15,764 nt of DNA from positions 1-15,764 of the forward strand of contig CAZTLE010000093.1 in the NCBI GenBank assembly GCA_964614415.1. The letters are read 5' to 3'. Source of the stretch: CAZTLE01 sp964614415 (GTDB lineage Bacteria; Bacteroidota; Bacteroidia; Flavobacteriales; Flavobacteriaceae). The notes under the pieces were generated by a model. That model was given only the letters and a program-made list of their open reading frames with translations, was not told where the DNA came from and did no database searches. Position numbers and translations under genes: made by a program. This document shows positions 12,923-15,764 of the stretch, in pieces; the first letter of the stretch is position 1, and each line of letters starts with the position of its first letter.

Positions 12923-14323
12923 ATGAAATACAAACTGCAATCATACTCCAAAAAATTGCTTGCCGATACAATCACACCGGTATCGGTGTATTTGCGGCTT
13001 CGGGATCAATTTCCCAACAGCCTTTTGTTGGAAAGTAGCGATTATCATGCCAATGATAACAGTTTCAGTTATATCTGCTGTAATCCAATCGCTTCCATCC
13101 GAATACAGAACGAGGAAATCATTCAAAAATTCCCTGACGGCTCGCAGAAAAAAAGCACCATAGACGCACAAACAGATGTGTCCGGCACCATACATGATTT
13201 TGCCGGATCCTTTGAAACAGGTGATTCCAACGGATTCAAGTTTATTAACAATGGGCTATTTGGGTTTATGACCTATGATATGGTGCGCTATTTCGAGGAT
13301 ATTTCCCTCGAAAAGAAAGAAGATAACCTGCAACTACCCGATGCCTATTATGCTATCTATCAGAACATAATAGCCATTAATCACTTTAATAACGAAGCCT
13401 ATTTGTTCGCGCATTGCTTCAATTCGGAAAACAACATTCCGCAGATTGAGCAATCGATCCGCGCCCGAAACTTTGCCGAGTATCCGTTTTCGCAGTCCGG
13501 AGATCTACGAACCAATCTGGATGATGATGCCTTCAAATCGCTGGTTAAAAAGTGCAAGCAGCATTGCAAGCGCGGCGATGTATTTCAAATAGTTCCCAGC
13601 AAACGGTTTGCGCAGGACTTTACCGGAGATGACTTTAATGTCTATCGTGCCCTTAGAAGTATCAACCCCTCACCTTACCTGTTCTACTTTGATTATGGTG
13701 ATTTTAAAATATTCGGAAGTTCACCGGAAGCTCAACTCGTGGTAAAAGACCGTCAAGCCGAGATACATCCCATTGCCGGAACGTTTAAGCGTACAGGAAA
13801 CGACCAACAAGATGCCGAGTTGGCCAAACAGCTGGCAGCTGATCCCAAAGAGAACAGCGAACATGTTATGTTGGTGGATCTGGCCCGGAATGACCTGAGC
13901 AGACACGGTAGTAATGTGACCGTAGAAACCTACCGGGAAGTCCAGTTCTTTTCACATGTCATTCATTTGGTTAGCAAGGTTACTGCCCAAAAGAACGACA
14001 ACACTACCACGATGCAATTGGTAGCAGACACATTTCCGGCAGGAACTTTAAGCGGGGCTCCGAAGCACCGGGCCATGCAATTGTTGGAAACTTATGAAAA
14101 CACCAGCAGGGAATTCTATGGAGGTGCTATTGGATTTATGGATTTTGAAGGTAATTTCAATCACGCCATCATCATCCGTTCTTTTGTTAGCCGGGACCAT
14201 ACGCTCCATTTTCAGGCAGGAGCAGGTATTGTTTCCGAAAGTAATGAAGAGAACGAGCTTCAAGAAGTATATAACAAACTGGGAGCGCTCACCCGAGCCC
14301 TGGAACTGGCAGAAAATATGTAG
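12923..14323 (+). CDS. trpE: Anthranilate synthase component I
   Basis: This 466-residue chorismate-binding enzyme makes anthranilate from chorismate and ammonia supplied by TrpG, the first step of tryptophan synthesis. The N-terminal LLLESSDYH (34-42) is the LLES feedback pocket that binds tryptophan, so allosteric inhibition is expected. The catalytic half shows GDVFQIVPSKRF (218-229), FGSSPEAQL (264-272), HPIAGTFKRTG (282-292), EHVMLVDLARNDL (313-325), DTFPAGTLSGAPKHRAM (369-385) and the Mg-binding GAGIVSESNEENE (433-445). These fit TrpE rather than PabB because of the LLES motif, the leader and the trpG-trpD neighbours. The gene stops two bases before trpG starts. Expression is under the Trp-codon attenuator immediately upstream. 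Confidence 0.96.
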   Translation: MKYKLQSYSKKLLADTITPVSVYLRLRDQFPNSLLLESSDYHANDNSFSYICCNPIASIRIQNEEIIQKFPDGSQKKSTIDAQTDVSGTIHDFAGSFETGDSNGFKFINNGLFGFMTYDMVRYFEDISLEKKEDNLQLPDAYYAIYQNIIAINHFNNEAYLFAHCFNSENNIPQIEQSIRARNFAEYPFSQSGDLRTNLDDDAFKSLVKKCKQHCKRGDVFQIVPSKRFAQDFTGDDFNVYRALRSINPSPYLFYFDYGDFKIFGSSPEAQLVVKDRQAEIHPIAGTFKRTGNDQQDAELAKQLAADPKENSEHVMLVDLARNDLSRHGSNVTVETYREVQFFSHVIHLVSKVTAQKNDNTTTMQLVADTFPAGTLSGAPKHRAMQLLETYENTSREFYGGAIGFMDFEGNFNHAIIIRSFVSRDHTLHFQAGAGIVSESNEENELQEVYNKLGALTRALELAENM

Positions 14324-14325
14324 CT

Positions 14326-14892
14326 ATGAATGTACTTGTAATAGATAATTATGACAGTTTTGTGTACAATCTTGTGCACTACCTCGAAGAGTTGGGTTGT
14401 ACCGTTACCGTGGTTCGCAACGACCGGTTTGTGATGGAAATGGTGAGCGATTTCGATAAGATATTGCTCTCCCCCGGGCCCGGGATCCCCGATGAAGCCG
14501 GGCTTTTGAAAGAAGTCATCGCGAACTATGCTCCTGAAAAAAGCATCCTGGGAGTATGCCTTGGACAGCAGGCAATCGGTGAAGTATTTGGTGGTGTCAT
14601 AGAAAATCTCGAGGAAGTCTACCACGGTGTCGCTACTACAGCGAAGATTACCGCAGAAGATGAAGTACTGTTTCAGGGACTACCCGGAGAGATTGAAATT
14701 GGACGCTATCACTCCTGGGTGGTATCACATAACAATTTTCCCGATGTGCTGGAGATCACATCCGTCGATGAAAATGGTCAGATAATGTCCCTACGGCACA
14801 AAGAGTATGATGTCCGCGGGGTTCAGTTTCATCCGGAAAGTGTCCTTACGCCTCATGGCAAGGCGATTATCAAAAATTGGATCGAGGGGTAA
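14326..14892 (+). CDS. trpG: Anthranilate synthase component II (glutamine amidotransferase)
   Basis: This 188-residue class I glutamine amidotransferase hydrolyses glutamine and channels ammonia to TrpE. It has VIDNYDSFVYNLVHYL (5-20), the oxyanion segment SPGPGIPDEAG (49-59), the nucleophile elbow GVCLGQQAIGE with Cys78, the H-S-W of RYHSWVV, and VQFHPES with His169 and Glu171 completing the triad. The triad is whole. It starts two bases after the trpE stop, consistent with translational coupling and 1:1 supply. In many bacteria a TrpG also serves folate synthesis as PabA; nothing in this window decides whether that happens here. Confidence 0.96.
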   Translation: MNVLVIDNYDSFVYNLVHYLEELGCTVTVVRNDRFVMEMVSDFDKILLSPGPGIPDEAGLLKEVIANYAPEKSILGVCLGQQAIGEVFGGVIENLEEVYHGVATTAKITAEDEVLFQGLPGEIEIGRYHSWVVSHNNFPDVLEITSVDENGQIMSLRHKEYDVRGVQFHPESVLTPHGKAIIKNWIEG

Positions 14893-14948
14893 TTGGCAGT
14901 TTAAATCAACGAAAAACGAATCGACAAACACACGAATAAGCACCAAAA

Positions 14949-15764
14949 GTGAAACAAATACTCAACAGACTTATAAATCACGAAGCCCTATCCCGGGAAG
15001 AGGCCAGGAACGTGCTTGTGTCCATTTCGGAAGGAAAATATAATCCCAGTCAAATAGCCGCTTTTCTCACCGTGTACATGATGCGAAGCGTTAAGCTCGA
15101 GGAACTGGAAGGCTTCCGGGACGCATTGCTCGAATTGTGCGTTCGCGTGCATATTGACGGATACAATACGATTGATCTTTGCGGAACAGGTGGTGACGGT
15201 AAAAATACCTTCAACATCTCAACGCTCGCTTCATTTGTAACTGCCGGGGCCGGCGTACATGTTACAAAACATGGGAACTATGGCGTGTCTTCCATTAGCG
15301 GAAGCAGTAATGTCCTGGAGGCCCTCGGTGTAGCTTTCAGCAATGACAACGACTATCTTAGAAAGTGTTTGGAAGAGGCAGGTATTTGTGTGCTTCATGC
15401 TCCTCTGTTTCATCCGGCCATGAAAAATGTAGCACCTATTAGGAGGGAGTTGGGCGTAAAAACTTTTTTCAATATGCTGGGGCCTATGGTAAATCCGGCC
15501 TTTCCGGCAAACCAACTAGTGGGGGTCTTCGATCTTGAGCTGGCCCGGATGTATGGATATCTCTACCAGCGTAGCAAACGAAACTATACCGTGCTGCACG
15601 CCCTGGACGGCTATGATGAGGTATCCCTTACGGGATCGGTTAAGGCTATATCAAATACCACCGAAACCGTCCTTAACCCGGAGGACTTTGGTTTTTCAAA
15701 AATATCGCAAGAGGAAATCTATGGTGGCGATACCGTTGCTGACTCCGCCAGAATATTCACGGAT
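14949..15764 (+). CDS. trpD: Anthranilate phosphoribosyltransferase, 3' end beyond window
   Basis: The first 272 codons are visible of a protein usually about 330 long; the frame is open to the last base of the window. It joins anthranilate to PRPP. It shows the PRPP loop DLCGTGGDGKNTFNIST (76-92), KHGNYGVSSISGSSNVLEALG (107-127), and FHPAMKNVAPIRRELGVKTFFNMLGPMVNP, the characteristic anthranilate-binding core. The start is a GTG at 14949: an in-frame TAA lies at 14937 and the first in-frame ATG comes too late (residue 44) to keep the N-terminal helical domain, which reads well from the GTG (KQILNRLINHEALSREEA). It follows trpG by 56 bases with no terminator, so it belongs to the trp operon. 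Confidence 0.94.
   Translation, partial: MKQILNRLINHEALSREEARNVLVSISEGKYNPSQIAAFLTVYMMRSVKLEELEGFRDALLELCVRVHIDGYNTIDLCGTGGDGKNTFNISTLASFVTAGAGVHVTKHGNYGVSSISGSSNVLEALGVAFSNDNDYLRKCLEEAGICVLHAPLFHPAMKNVAPIRRELGVKTFFNMLGPMVNPAFPANQLVGVFDLELARMYGYLYQRSKRNYTVLHALDGYDEVSLTGSVKAISNTTETVLNPEDFGFSKISQEEIYGGDTVADSARIFTD

Noticed and set aside
12923..14892. Assignment as pabB/pabA (aminodeoxychorismate synthase)
   Set aside because: The LLES feedback motif, the Trp-codon attenuator and the downstream trpD identify these as trpE and trpG.

Overview
The window looks like the chromosome of a marine-type Flavobacteriaceae (Bacteroidetes) bacterium. Three perfect TAnnTTTG -7 elements, two of them with a TTG at -33 spaced 18-19 bases upstream, are the Bacteroidetes sigma-A signature. 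The gene content agrees: a DUF1800/DUF1501 pair, a MarR-YceI pair, TlpA-type lipoproteins and a trpE-trpG-trpD order. There is no rRNA, tRNA or CRISPR array that I can see.

Left part (1-6539). About 210 bp of degenerate 119-bp tandem repeat lead into a small GIY-YIG nuclease-like gene. Then comes a tightly packed six-gene minus-strand operon, read from 6539 down to 588: (1) TIR + unknown C-terminal domain, (2) prokaryotic YEATS + TIR, (3) DRHyd/deoxyribosyltransferase-like + TPR-S (TRAFs-binding, DUF4071), (4) patatin-like phospholipase, (5) a guanidinoacetate-methyltransferase-like enzyme, (6) a PF10137-type TIR-like domain with a C-terminal domain I do not recognise. Junctions are ATGA overlaps, a direct stop/start abutment, a 6-bp gap and one 44-bp gap. 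This is best read as a conflict/anti-phage operon of the NAD-derived-signal, threshold-effector kind, built from the same domain pair (DRHyd + TPR-S) found in animal ASK kinases. It has no cyclic-nucleotide synthase, so it is not CBASS. It is the strongest candidate here for an under-described system.

Middle part (6803-10138). These are envelope and redox genes in three transcription units. A TlpA-like lipoprotein and a thioredoxin-fold protein end at a strong terminator. Two single-domain rhodaneses follow from their own -7 element and end at another terminator. Divergently, a MarR regulator and a YceI protein are read from a well-formed promoter whose start region carries a 17-bp palindrome, probably the MarR operator. 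The shared intergenic region also holds two pairs of phased direct repeats.

Right part (10137-15764). DUF1800 and DUF1501 proteins, the latter with a twin-arginine-type signal, form a two-gene operon on the minus strand. Then the tryptophan operon starts on the plus strand. A consensus promoter drives an 18-residue leader peptide with three consecutive Trp codons and an intrinsic terminator. An alternative 8-bp pairing breaks the terminator: a complete, compact transcription attenuator ahead of trpE, trpG and trpD (trpD has a GTG start and is cut by the window end).
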